Source of the DNA: Candidatus Accumulibacter contiguus
GTDB taxonomy: Bacteria; Pseudomonadota; Gammaproteobacteria; Burkholderiales; Rhodocyclaceae
Direction of reading: 5' to 3'
DNA: 64,000 nt
Assembly (NCBI RefSeq): GCF_012940005.1
Contig: NZ_SPMX01000017.1
Location: 1 to 64,000, forward strand
Each line of letters begins with the position of its first letter. Within the stretch, counting starts at the first letter, position 1. The position numbers and the translations under genes are program-made. Under the pieces are notes generated by a model. That model had not been told where the DNA came from and did no database searches. It saw nothing but the letters and a program-made list of their open reading frames with translations. Shown here one piece after another: positions 8,659-17,243 of this stretch.

Positions 8659-8681
8659 CCCTCTCCCCCTCCCCCTCCCCC
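8659..8681 (-). other. Potential G-quadruplex (four G-tracts on the minus strand)
   Basis: The plus strand carries ccc, ccccc, ccccc and ccccc separated by tct, t and t, so the minus strand has four G-tracts with loops of 1, 1 and 3 bases, the arrangement that favours a stable parallel quadruplex. It directly follows the long hairpin and is followed by a G-rich stretch (aggggaggggag) that could pair back. It is in the leader region of the small secreted protein gene at 8750. Confidence 0.5.
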
Positions 8682-8749
8682 GCGAGGGGAGGGGAGATTC
8701 GTGAGTCGCATGCGCGACTTTCACATCAAGACAGGCGTGGGAGTCATCG

Positions 8750-9166
8750 ATGAAGTTGCGGAGCATCGTCGTGGTTTTTCTGGGTTTGCAAATGCTGCAA
8801 ATCTGCCAGCCGGCGATTGCCGGTTCGTTGTTCAGATGCGAGGTTGATGGCCGGGTTGAGTTCACGGATCGGCGTTGTCAGCCGGTGAAACAGAAACCGA
8901 GCTGTCCGGAGAGGGACGGCAAGGCGCCTGCTCAGGAGCCGCAGCACGGGCAGTGCGCCACACCGGCGTCGGATACGAGCAAAGCGCCGGTCTTTTCCCC
9001 TGCCGCTCAGGCCCGTACAGGCAATGGTGCGGACTGGCCCGGCCGTCTGGCGCTCAATGAGATTTCCAGCAGCACGGAGAGCAAGCCGCGGGTGGCTGAT
9101 ACCCGGTCTGGCGGCGCCAATCCCCAGAACGTCGGCGGCAGGTCAGTCCGCGACGGAACGAGGTAG
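8750..9166 (+). CDS. Secreted DUF4124-type small protein
   Basis: The 138-residue product has a clear signal peptide: MKLR, a hydrophobic core, and a likely cleavage after QPAIAG near residue 25. The segment SLFRCEVDGRVEFTDRRCQ that follows matches the start of DUF4124 domains (Y/F-R-C-x-D-x-x-G-x-x-x-F-x-D-x-P-C), periplasmic or envelope modules common in betaproteobacteria and of unknown function. The remaining two thirds is low-complexity, rich in Pro, Ser, Ala and Gln, without recognisable domains. It is monocistronic and converges on the phosphofructokinase gene across a shared hairpin terminator. Confidence 0.7.
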   Translation: MKLRSIVVVFLGLQMLQICQPAIAGSLFRCEVDGRVEFTDRRCQPVKQKPSCPERDGKAPAQEPQHGQCATPASDTSKAPVFSPAAQARTGNGADWPGRLALNEISSSTESKPRVADTRSGGANPQNVGGRSVRDGTR

Positions 9167-9179
9167 AATCGGGTCGTCC

Positions 9180-9211
9180 AGCAAGGGCCATCGTTGCCGA
9201 TGGCCCTTGCT
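9180..9211. terminator. Bidirectional terminator hairpin between convergent genes
   Basis: A perfect 14-bp stem (agcaagggccatcg / cgatggcccttgct) with a 4-base loop ttgc sits between the stop codons of the convergent genes ending at 9166 and 9232. There is no long T-run on either side, so it may act as an mRNA 3' stabiliser as much as an intrinsic terminator. Confidence 0.7.
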
Positions 9212-9231
9212 GATCGGACAAAGCTGCGCGT

Positions 9232-10938
9232 TCAGCCGATCTTGAACATCAGCGCGTCGGCCCCCGAGTTCAGCGCAACGCTGATCGGCAGTTGATCCGT
9301 CGTCGGACCCCAGAACTGGCGCGGACCCGGCGAGGCGAAGAGGTCGCTGGCGGCCCAGGCGTCGCGCCGCGAGACGAAGTACTGCATCGCCGGTGAATCC
9401 ATTTTGACCAGTGCCTTCTCGATCACGAACTCGTCCTTGCCATGGCGGCGCTCGATGTTGAGCAGACCGGCGAGCGGAATCGCCTGTGGCGTGCCGCCGC
9501 TGGTGAGTCCGGTGATCGTCGCCATGTAACCGGTGCGGCCGTCGAGAATCAGCGAGCCGGCGGTCAGGCCGAGATTGAAGGTGTAGGCCGCATCGAACAG
9601 TGTCGGTGCGCCACAACGGCCCTCGTAGCCGAGGAAGTGGCTGTGCGCGGCGAACGGAACCTTCGCATCGAGTTCCCTGACGCGCTGTCTGGCCATGTCG
9701 ACCAGCAACTGCTCGGTGGGGATCAGCGAGACCTGCAGGTTGCCGTGCGAGTCACGTTCGGCGAGCAGCATGTTCACGATGTAGTGCGGCAGCGAGGCCA
9801 GCAGGCTGGCATTTGCGGGGCTGAGCCGGCTCTCGATGAAAGCCTGTTTGGCGTCGTCAGCCAGCGCGGCGAATTCGGTGAGGTGATGCGCGAGGACATC
9901 GTTGAGTTCGGCGATCATGGCGTTCATCTCCGGGATGAACTCGATCAGGCCTTCCGGTGCCAGCAGGACGCCGTAGTTCATTCCCTGGTGCGAACGTTCG
10001 ACGATGACCTGTGCGATGCGGTCGATGATGCTCGCCAGCGACTCCTGCTTGGTGGCGATTTCCTCGGAGATCAGGGTGATCGCCGGCTTGGTCTGCAGTG
10101 CGACTTCGAGTGCGACATGCGAAGCCGAGCGGCCCATCAATTTCACGAAATGCCAGTATTTGAGCGAGGAACTGGTGTCCTGCAGGATGTTCCCGACCAT
10201 CTCGCTATAGATGCGCGTCGCGGTATCGAAGCCGAACGAGATCGAGAGCAGGTCGCCGATCTGCAGATCGCCGTCGATCGTTTTCGGTACTCCGATCACC
10301 TGCACGCCGGAGCCGTCAGCCTTGACGCCGGTGAACAGCGATTCGGCGAGGACTGCGGCATTGGTGTTGGAATCGTCACCGCCGACGACGACGATGGCGT
10401 CGAGCTGGTGTTTGATGCAGGTTTCGCGGACCTGTGCGAATTGCTCGTCGCTCTTGATCTTGGTGCGGTCCGAGCCGAGGAAGTCGAAGCCTCCGGTGTT
10501 GAGGATGAAGTCGACATTGGCGTCAGTGATTTCGAACAGTGAGCCCTTGAGCAGGCCCTTGGGCCCCGCCTTGACGCCGAAGAGCGTGTTGCCGGCGCCG
10601 AGAACCCGCTTGAGGCCACAGACCACGTTGTGGCCACCGGCGGCAGGGCCGCCCGAGAACAGCACGGCGACGCGTTTGCCCTGCACTACGGCAGTACTGG
10701 CGCCGGCGGAAGTGAGGACGATATTGTTGGAGGCGGCGACGCTTTGCGGGAACTGCGCGCGTACGGCGTCATTGTCCTTGGTGCTGAGGACGCGCTCTGT
10801 GTTCTTGAAGCTGACCGGATGTGGGTTGCTCGACGAGCCGAAAGCACCACAGACCGGAAGGGGAAGCTGACGCACGGCCGATTCGAAAATCGATTGGTGC
10901 GCTTCTGTCTGGATGAGCTGCTCTACCAGGGTACTCAT
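9232..10938 (-). CDS. pfp: Pyrophosphate-dependent 6-phosphofructokinase (long form)
   Basis: The 568-residue product is of the long PPi-PFK clade (plant-beta/spirochaete type). Visible motifs: the phosphate-binding FSGGPAAGGHN (residues 94-104); GGDDSNTNA from residue 186, where the second Asp of GGDDS marks pyrophosphate rather than ATP use; PKTIDGDL (~218), with the catalytic TIDGD; and MGRSASHVALE (~265) for the sugar phosphate. It interconverts fructose 6-phosphate and fructose 1,6-bisphosphate with PPi, reversibly, so it serves glycolysis and gluconeogenesis. The class II aldolase lies ~100 bases upstream on the same strand and acts on the product. The C-terminal ~150 residues are the usual long-form extension. 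Confidence 0.93.
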   Translation of the reverse strand: MSTLVEQLIQTEAHQSIFESAVRQLPLPVCGAFGSSSNPHPVSFKNTERVLSTKDNDAVRAQFPQSVAASNNIVLTSAGASTAVVQGKRVAVLFSGGPAAGGHNVVCGLKRVLGAGNTLFGVKAGPKGLLKGSLFEITDANVDFILNTGGFDFLGSDRTKIKSDEQFAQVRETCIKHQLDAIVVVGGDDSNTNAAVLAESLFTGVKADGSGVQVIGVPKTIDGDLQIGDLLSISFGFDTATRIYSEMVGNILQDTSSSLKYWHFVKLMGRSASHVALEVALQTKPAITLISEEIATKQESLASIIDRIAQVIVERSHQGMNYGVLLAPEGLIEFIPEMNAMIAELNDVLAHHLTEFAALADDAKQAFIESRLSPANASLLASLPHYIVNMLLAERDSHGNLQVSLIPTEQLLVDMARQRVRELDAKVPFAAHSHFLGYEGRCGAPTLFDAAYTFNLGLTAGSLILDGRTGYMATITGLTSGGTPQAIPLAGLLNIERRHGKDEFVIEKALVKMDSPAMQYFVSRRDAWAASDLFASPGPRQFWGPTTDQLPISVALNSGADALMFKIG

Positions 10939-11038
10939 GGTTTGATCCTCGGTGTACTAATGAAAGGTGATGTCAGGCAGGCACAAAAAAGGGCCAGCCC
11001 AGACCTGGACCAGCCCGTTTTCATGTGCCGGGAGTCAA

Positions 11039-12112
11039 TTATCCCAGGGTGCCGATGTTGTTCAGGTCGGCAAAAGCCTGCTTCAGTCTGGCCCGGAAAG
11101 CGTCTTCACCCTTGCGCAGCCAGGCACGTGGGTCGTAGAACTTCTTGTTCGGTTTTTCATCGCCTTCGGGATTGCCGATCTGACCTTGCAGATAGCCTTC
11201 GTTTTTCTTGTAGAAGCCCATCACGCCATCCCAGAAAGCCCACTGCAGGTCGGTGTCAATGTTCATCTTGATGACCCCGTAGGAGATCGCCTCGCGGATT
11301 TCCTCGAGGGTCGATCCCGATCCGCCATGGAAGACGAAGTTGACCGGGTGCTCCTTGGTGCCGAACTTCTTCTGCACGTAATCCTGCGAGTTTTTCAGGA
11401 TGATCGGCTGCAGCTTGACGTTGCCCGGCTTGTAGACGCCATGCACATTGCCGAAGGCCGCGGCGATGGTGAACCGATCGCTGACCTGCGAAAGCGCTTC
11501 GTAGGCCAATGCCACGTCTTCCGGCTGAGTGTAGAGCTTGGAGCTGTCTACGCCACTATTGTCGACGCCGTCTTCTTCACCGCCGGTGACGCCGAGTTCG
11601 ATTTCGAGCGTCATTCCCATCTTGCTCATCCGTTCGAGGTAGCGCTTGCAGATCTCGATGTTTTCCTCGATCGGCTCTTCCGACAGGTCGAGCATGTGCG
11701 AGCTGTAGAGCGGTTTGCCGTGCGTCTGGAAGTATTTCTCGCCGGCGTCGAGCAGGCCGTCGATCCACGGCAGCAGCTTCTTGGCCGCGTGGTCGGTATG
11801 CAGGATGACCGTCGCTCCGTAGAGTTCGGCCAGCAGATGAATGTGCTGGGCGCCGGAGATGCCACCGGCGATGCAGGCGCGCTGGCTGGCATTGTCGAGG
11901 CCCTTGCCGGCAAAGAACTGCGCGCCACCGTTGGAGAACTGGATGATCGCCGGAGAATTGAGCTCCTTGGCGGTTTCCATGACTGCGTTCACCGTGCTGG
12001 TGTTGATGACGTTCACCGCCGGCAGGGCGAACTGCTTGGCCTTGGCCAGTTCGAAAATTGCTTGCAACTCGTCGCCAGTGGCGACGCCGGGTTTGATTTG
12101 TGTTGCACTCAT
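11039..12112 (-). CDS. fba: Class II fructose-bisphosphate aldolase
   Basis: The 357-residue zinc-dependent aldolase is of the class IIA type. The start is taken at the ATG 12110-12112 (MSATQIKPGVATGDELQ), which matches family N-termini; the frame extends ten codons further upstream. Key features are the zinc and catalytic region ILHTDHAAKKLLPW (His and Asp), LEIELGVTGGEEDGVD, AAAFGNVHGVYKPGN with a zinc His, NFVFHGGSGS with the phosphate-binding loop, and KMNIDTDLQWAFWDG. It splits fructose 1,6-bisphosphate into DHAP and glyceraldehyde 3-phosphate in the cytoplasm. It probably forms a functional unit with the PPi-PFK immediately downstream. Confidence 0.95.
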   Translation of the reverse strand: MSATQIKPGVATGDELQAIFELAKAKQFALPAVNVINTSTVNAVMETAKELNSPAIIQFSNGGAQFFAGKGLDNASQRACIAGGISGAQHIHLLAELYGATVILHTDHAAKKLLPWIDGLLDAGEKYFQTHGKPLYSSHMLDLSEEPIEENIEICKRYLERMSKMGMTLEIELGVTGGEEDGVDNSGVDSSKLYTQPEDVALAYEALSQVSDRFTIAAAFGNVHGVYKPGNVKLQPIILKNSQDYVQKKFGTKEHPVNFVFHGGSGSTLEEIREAISYGVIKMNIDTDLQWAFWDGVMGFYKKNEGYLQGQIGNPEGDEKPNKKFYDPRAWLRKGEDAFRARLKQAFADLNNIGTLG

Positions 12113-12321
12113 GATTTGCTTTTTCCAGATTCGGTTGATCAAAAGGGTCGAGGATCTCGAGAAACGAGGGCAGAACGGACGCGCAAAACGCCCGATTCAG
12201 TGGAAGTATCTCCGGCGTGCAGCGGCTCGTCAAGCACCGTCTGTTTTACCCTTGCAGAGACCATGCGAAGCGCTCGAAATGCACAAAAAACAGGCGCTGA
12301 ACGGCTTGCTCGTCAGTCCAT

Positions 12322-14043
12322 TCAGAGCGAATGGTTTTCGATATGTTCGATCATCAATTGCGGCGTCTGGACGCCGTTGTAGTCGTTGATTGCCAGCCGG
12401 TAAGCGGCACGAATGGTGTTGCCGGGTGCCTGTTCGAAGTTGAACTGGATCGCGTCGAGGCTTTGTGTTCCCTTGCGCAGGCGCAGCTTGAGGTGTTTGT
12501 CCTTGAGGATGCGCAGGCTCTCGACGACGAACTCGTCCTGGAACAGCGGTGCCGGAAAACCCTGGCCCCAGACTTCGGCTTCGAGCAGCCGCGCCGTGGT
12601 GATCGTGCAATAGGCGGCTTCGAGGCCGCCGTCGGTTTCCAGCGTGTGCGTGCGATCGGCGGGCGCCAGCAACTCGTCGGCAATCGCTGCGAACAGTTCG
12701 CGAAAGCGGGCAAAGTCGCTTTCGCGCATCGTCACTCCGGCGGCCATGGCGTGCCCGCCAAAGCGCAACAGCAGGCCCGGCGCGCGCTTGGAAAGCAGAT
12801 CGAGGGCATCGCGCAGGTGCAGGCCGGCGATCGAACGGCCCGATCCCTTGATCTCGCCGCCGCCGCCGCGCGCGAAGGCAAATACCGGACGGTGCAGCCT
12901 TTCCTTGATGCGTGCGGCGACGATGCCGACGACTCCCTGGTGCCAGTCGGCATCGAACAGCGAGACTGCTGACGCTGCTGCTGCGTCATCCAGGTCGGGG
13001 GCGGCCCTGGCGATCTGGAGCAGGGCCTGTTCCTGCATGCCGGATTCGATCTCGCGGCGTTCGCGGTTGAGTGCGTCGAGTTGTTGCGCGATATTCAGCG
13101 CGCGTCCCTCATCGTCGGTGATCAGGCACTCGATTCCCAGCGACATGTCGGCGAGGCGGCCGGCGGCATTCACACGCGGGCCGATCAGGAAACCGAGGTC
13201 GTTGCCCGAGGCCTTCTCCGGATTGCGTCCGGCGGCACGGAAGAGGGCGCGCAGGCCGGGGTTGAGCTGGCCCTGACGGATGCGTTTGAGGCCCTGGCTG
13301 ACGAGCACGCGGTTGTTATGGTCGAGCCTGACGACGTCGGCGACCGTTCCGAGGGCGACCAGGTCGAGCAGCGCGGCGAGTTTGGGTTCGCTGCGCCCAT
13401 TGCTCAGGGAAAACCAGTTGCGCTCGCGCAACTCGGCGCGCAGCGCCAGCAGCACGTAGAAGATCACGCCGACGCCGGCCAGATGCTTGCTCGGGAAAGT
13501 GCAGCCGGGAAGATTGGGGTTGACGATGCAGTCGGCGGCCGGTAGTTCGTCGCCTGGCAAGTGGTGGTCGGTGATCAGCGTGGCGATGCCGAGCTGCCTG
13601 GCGCGGGCAACGCCGTCGACACTGGCGATGCCGTTGTCAACGGTGACGATGAGATTCGGCTTCTTCGTCGCCGCGAGCTCGACGATGTCGGGGGAGAGTC
13701 CGTAGCCGTAGGTGAAGCGGTTCGGTACCAGATAATCGACCTCTGCGCCGAAAGCCCGTAGTGCCCGGATGCCAAGCGCGCAGGCGGTGGCACCGTCGCA
13801 GTCGTAGTCGGCAATGATGAGGATTCTCTGCTGCCCGGCGATGGCGTCAGCGAGCAGAACGGCGGCGGCGGCGGCGTGCGTCAGCCGGGCGGGTGGCAGC
13901 AGCGACGAGAATTCGTAATCGAGTTCGCTGCGCAGGACGATGCCACGCCCAGCGTAGATGCGCGCCAGCAGCGGGTGCACACCCTGCTGTTCGAGCTGCC
14001 ACTGGATGCGTGGCGAGACGCCGCGGCGGCAGAGACGGGTCAT
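12322..14043 (-). CDS. recJ: Single-stranded-DNA 5'-3' exonuclease RecJ
   Basis: The 573-residue protein shows the DHH motifs of RecJ: IADYDCDGATA (motif I, ~residue 78), VDNGIAS, and TDHHLPGDELPAADCIVNP (motif III region, ~residue 137). The DHHA1 motif follows in the C-terminal half (LLRFGGHAMAAGV), preceded by the FAFARGGGGEIKGSGRS region. Length and order are typical. RecJ degrades 5' single-stranded DNA in RecF-pathway recombination, mismatch repair and base excision repair. Its ATG overlaps the stop of the upstream phosphoglycerate-mutase-like gene by 4 bases (ATGA), indicating translational coupling. The frame is complete. Confidence 0.95.
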   Translation of the reverse strand: MTRLCRRGVSPRIQWQLEQQGVHPLLARIYAGRGIVLRSELDYEFSSLLPPARLTHAAAAAVLLADAIAGQQRILIIADYDCDGATACALGIRALRAFGAEVDYLVPNRFTYGYGLSPDIVELAATKKPNLIVTVDNGIASVDGVARARQLGIATLITDHHLPGDELPAADCIVNPNLPGCTFPSKHLAGVGVIFYVLLALRAELRERNWFSLSNGRSEPKLAALLDLVALGTVADVVRLDHNNRVLVSQGLKRIRQGQLNPGLRALFRAAGRNPEKASGNDLGFLIGPRVNAAGRLADMSLGIECLITDDEGRALNIAQQLDALNRERREIESGMQEQALLQIARAAPDLDDAAAASAVSLFDADWHQGVVGIVAARIKERLHRPVFAFARGGGGEIKGSGRSIAGLHLRDALDLLSKRAPGLLLRFGGHAMAAGVTMRESDFARFRELFAAIADELLAPADRTHTLETDGGLEAAYCTITTARLLEAEVWGQGFPAPLFQDEFVVESLRILKDKHLKLRLRKGTQSLDAIQFNFEQAPGNTIRAAYRLAINDYNGVQTPQLMIEHIENHSL

Positions 14044-15107
14044 TGTGCGTCCATCTCATGATCCTTGGCCAGTGCCTGCGCGGTCGCCACCAGCGGCTGC
14101 GGGCGGCGCCACAGCCGCCACTGCTCGCTGCGGCTGCTCTCCCAGACCAGCATGGCGTAAGCCGTCGATGCTGCGAGGCGCAGGCGCCGGATTTTTCCCC
14201 CGGCGAGCGCTCTTTGCAGCGGCGCGAACCAGCGGGCTTCGAGTGCGAGCAGTTGCGCGCGGTAGGCGTCGCCGTCTTCGTACTGTACTGGCGCTTGCAG
14301 CGAATCGAGAACGAGCAGTTGCTGACTGTCGGGACTGGCCTGTGCCAGCAGGGCAGCGGCATCGTCGGGGACGGCCTGCACCGGTACGTCGAAAGCGCGA
14401 CCCAGTCCGCGCGCCAGCGGGTGGTCGCTCCAGACGCCGGTGAAGACCTGGGCGCTGCCTGCCGGCAGGACACCGGCGCCCCACAGCCACAGGCTGTTGA
14501 TCGTCGAGCGGCCTGCGTTCTCGCGTATATCGTTGGCCGGGTGCTGATGCAGCACCATCTGCACTTCGTTGAGCAGTTGGCGCAGCCAGCGCAACTCGGT
14601 GCTTTCCGGCAATTGCCGGCCGATGCTGCGGCCGGCGACGGCGGACAGCGGCAGCACGTCGAAGCGGCCGAGTTCGATATTGCCGGCAAGCTGCAGATAC
14701 CAGCGATCGGGGGTGCCGACGTGGAAAGTGCCGAGATCCGGAAACTGGCGATTGAGTTCGTCAACGATGGCCATCGCTTCGGCGGCGGTGATGTCGAGAC
14801 GGCCAGCGTCGGCGAGAATCAGACGTTCCTGGTGCAGGCGCAGATGCACCGGGTCGGCGCACAGCCAGCAGGCGCCGGCCACGGCCGGTCCTGCGACTTC
14901 ACCGAGAACCCGGAAAGCGGCGTAAGCAGCATTCTCGGCAAGGCCGAAAGCATCGCAGAGCGTCGCTTCGAGCGACTGCGGCGGCCGACGCGTGCGCCGG
15001 CTGCGCGCGATCAGCGTGTTCAGGCTGTCGCAGGGAAGCGCATCGAAACTTTCGCGGTCGTCGGGTTCAGGCCAGATGAGTTCGGGAACGACCAGGGTGA
15101 GCTGCAT
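14040..15107 (-). CDS. Phosphoglycerate mutase-like protein coupled to recJ
   Basis: The 355-residue protein resembles the family of betaproteobacterial genes that sit immediately upstream of recJ and are annotated as cofactor-independent phosphoglycerate mutase-like or regulatory proteins. Recognisable conserved segments are ACWLCADPVHLRLHQERL and RSTINSLWLWGAGVLP. I cannot see the alkaline-phosphatase-type metal ligands expected of an active cofactor-independent mutase, so enzymatic activity is doubtful. The 4-base overlap with recJ argues for co-expression. The gene faces the lolC promoter region on the other side (152-bp gap). Confidence 0.7.
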   Translation of the reverse strand: MQLTLVVPELIWPEPDDRESFDALPCDSLNTLIARSRRTRRPPQSLEATLCDAFGLAENAAYAAFRVLGEVAGPAVAGACWLCADPVHLRLHQERLILADAGRLDITAAEAMAIVDELNRQFPDLGTFHVGTPDRWYLQLAGNIELGRFDVLPLSAVAGRSIGRQLPESTELRWLRQLLNEVQMVLHQHPANDIRENAGRSTINSLWLWGAGVLPAGSAQVFTGVWSDHPLARGLGRAFDVPVQAVPDDAAALLAQASPDSQQLLVLDSLQAPVQYEDGDAYRAQLLALEARWFAPLQRALAGGKIRRLRLAASTAYAMLVWESSRSEQWRLWRRPQPLVATAQALAKDHEMDAQ

Positions 15108-15259
15108 GGGTGCGGGACGGATTGGGTGCTGACGGCAAGGGTGGGTGAGGTGTGCGGAGAGTGCTGCTGGGGAGGGCAGCCACTGTCGGAAAAGTGTAGC
15201 ATAGCGCCTTTGCCGTTTCGGCGCTTCGAATGGTTCCTTGAGATGAGTTTCCGCCGCTG

Positions 15260-16508
15260 ATGGCCCTTCCCTACGAGTTGCTGATCGGTCTGCGCTATAC
15301 GCGCGCCAAGAAGCACAACCACTTCATTTCCTTCATCTCGCTGATCTCGATGTTCGGCATCGCGCTGGGCGTCGCGGCGCTGATCGTCGTGCTGTCGGTG
15401 ATGAACGGTTTTCAGACCGAGTTGCGGTCGCGCATTCTCGCCGTCGTCTCGCATGTCGAGATTACCGGCGCCGGCGGCGAAATGGCCGGTTGGGAACAGG
15501 TCGCGAAGCAGGCCGCCGGACAGCCGCAGGTGCTTGCCGCCGCGCCCTTCGTGCAGGCGCAGGGCATGCTGGCCTACGGGCAATCGGTACGCGGCGCGCT
15601 GGTGCGCGGCATCCTGCCGGACCTCGAGGACCGGGTCGCAGACTTTCGCCCGCACATGAAAAGTGGCCAGTTCGACGCCTTGCAGCCGGATCGCTTCAAC
15701 ATCATCCTCGGTTCGGAGCTGGCGCGCGCGCTGGGCGTTTTCGTCGGCGACCGGGTAACGCTGATCGCACCGCAGGGCGTGGTGACCCCGGCCGGCGTGG
15801 TGCCGCGTCTGAAGACCTTCCATGTCGTCGGTCTGTTCGAGGTCGGCATGTACGAGTACGACAGCGGCCTGGCGCTGATCCACCTCGCCGACGCGCAGCG
15901 TCTGTACCGCATGGATGACCGGGTTTCCGGCGTGCGCCTGAAACTCGACGACCTCTTTGTGGCGCCGCGGGTGGCGCGTTCGCTGGCCGGCAAGCTCGAT
16001 ACCCATGCCTTCATCAGCGACTGGACGCGCAGCCACGCCAATTTTTTTTCGCGCCGTGCAGATCGAGAAGAACATGATGTTCATCATCCTGTCGCTGATC
16101 GTCGCCGTAGCCGCTTTCAACATCGTCTCGACGCTGGTCATGGCGGTGACCGACAAACAGTCGGACATTGCCATCCTGCGCACGCTCGGCGCCAGCCCGG
16201 CGAGCATCATGGCGGTGTTCATCGTGCAGGGGTCGCTGATCGGTTGCGTCGGCCTCGGCCTCGGCGTCGCCGGCGGCGTCGCCCTGGCGCTCAATGTCGA
16301 TGTCGTGGTGCCGTTCATCGAGCGCCTGCTCGGTACGCAGTTTCTCGCCAAGGAGGTGTATTACATTTCGAATCTGCCTTCGGAACTGCAATGGAGCGAC
16401 GTGACGACGATTACCGGCGTCGCTTTTCTGCTGGCGCTCGTGGCCACCATTTATCCAAGCTGGCGTGCGGCACGCGTCAATCCGGCGGAAGCGCTGCGTT
16501 ATGAGTGA
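15260..16508 (+). CDS. lolC: Lipoprotein-releasing system permease LolC/E, frameshifted in a T8 run
   Basis: With one base removed from the eight-T run at 16042-16049, the gene encodes 415 residues of a classical LolC/LolE permease. The N-terminus is typical ([21 protein letters not shown], first membrane segment ~25-50), a periplasmic domain follows, and the last ~160 residues contain three membrane segments ending [15 protein letters not shown]. As printed, the frame shifts after SHANFF and reads nonsense to ~16504, while the correct C-terminal frame ([19 protein letters not shown] onward) stays open to 16508. LolCDE extracts lipoproteins from the inner membrane for transfer to LolA and is normally essential, so the extra T is probably an assembly error or is corrected by slippage. 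It overlaps lolD by 8 bases. Confidence 0.9.
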
Positions 16509-17229
16509 GCTGGTTCTGGCCTGTCAGGGCTTACGCAAGATCTATCAGCAGGGTGACAGCGAAGTCGCGGTGCTGCTTGGTGTCGATCTCGAAATCCGGG
16601 TCGGCGAGCGGGTGGCGATCGTCGGTGCTTCGGGTTCGGGCAAGAGCACGCTGCTGCATCTGCTCGGTGGTCTCGACGCCGCCAACGCTGGTGAGGTACA
16701 GCTGATGGGGAATGATCTGAACCGCATCGATGAAGCACAGCGCGGCAACCTGCGCAATCGCCACCTGGGTTTCGTCTATCAGTTTCATCACCTGCTCGCC
16801 GAGTTCACCGCGCTGGAGAACGTCGCCATGCCGTTGTACATCCGGCGCATGCCGAAAGCCGAGGCAGAAGCGCGCGCTGCGGCCGTGCTCGGCGAGGTCG
16901 GACTCGGGCACCGTTTGCGGCACACCCCGTCGGAGTTGTCGGGCGGCGAGCGGCAGCGGGCGGCGATCGCGCGCGCACTGGTCACCGAACCGGCCTGCGT
17001 GCTTGCCGACGAGCCGACCGGCAATCTCGATCGGCAGACCGCTGCCGGCGTTTTCGAGCTGATGCTGGCGCTCAATCGTTCGCGGCAGACGAGTTTCGTG
17101 ATCGTCACCCACGACCCGGCGCTCGCCGAGCGTGCCGAGCGCATTCTGACGCTGCGCGACGGCAGCCTGCATTCCTCCCGACGCGTGTCTCAGGTTTCGG
17201 CACCGATCGCCGATGATTGGAACTTGTAA
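16501..17229 (+). CDS. lolD: Lipoprotein-releasing system ATP-binding protein LolD
   Basis: The 242-residue ABC ATPase starts at ATG 16501 inside the lolC stop region (ATGAGTGA), a sign of translational coupling. Motifs in order: Walker [10 protein letters not shown] (~42), Q-loop VYQFHHLL (~94), where LolD proteins have the typical F-Q/Y-x-H-x-L-L, ABC signature LSGGERQR (~150), Walker [13 protein letters not shown] (~170) and H-switch VTHD. It powers lipoprotein release with LolC/E at the inner membrane. The downstream chemoreceptor starts 14 bases after its stop but is functionally unrelated. Confidence 0.95.
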   Translation: MSELVLACQGLRKIYQQGDSEVAVLLGVDLEIRVGERVAIVGASGSGKSTLLHLLGGLDAANAGEVQLMGNDLNRIDEAQRGNLRNRHLGFVYQFHHLLAEFTALENVAMPLYIRRMPKAEAEARAAAVLGEVGLGHRLRHTPSELSGGERQRAAIARALVTEPACVLADEPTGNLDRQTAAGVFELMLALNRSRQTSFVIVTHDPALAERAERILTLRDGSLHSSRRVSQVSAPIADDWNL

Positions 17230-17243
17230 GCTGGAGTCTGCTC

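Noticed and set aside
10967-15260. Several plus-strand frames opposite aldolase, recJ and the mutase-like gene
   Set aside because: They mirror codon periodicity of the real minus-strand genes and show no conserved domain or ribosome binding site.
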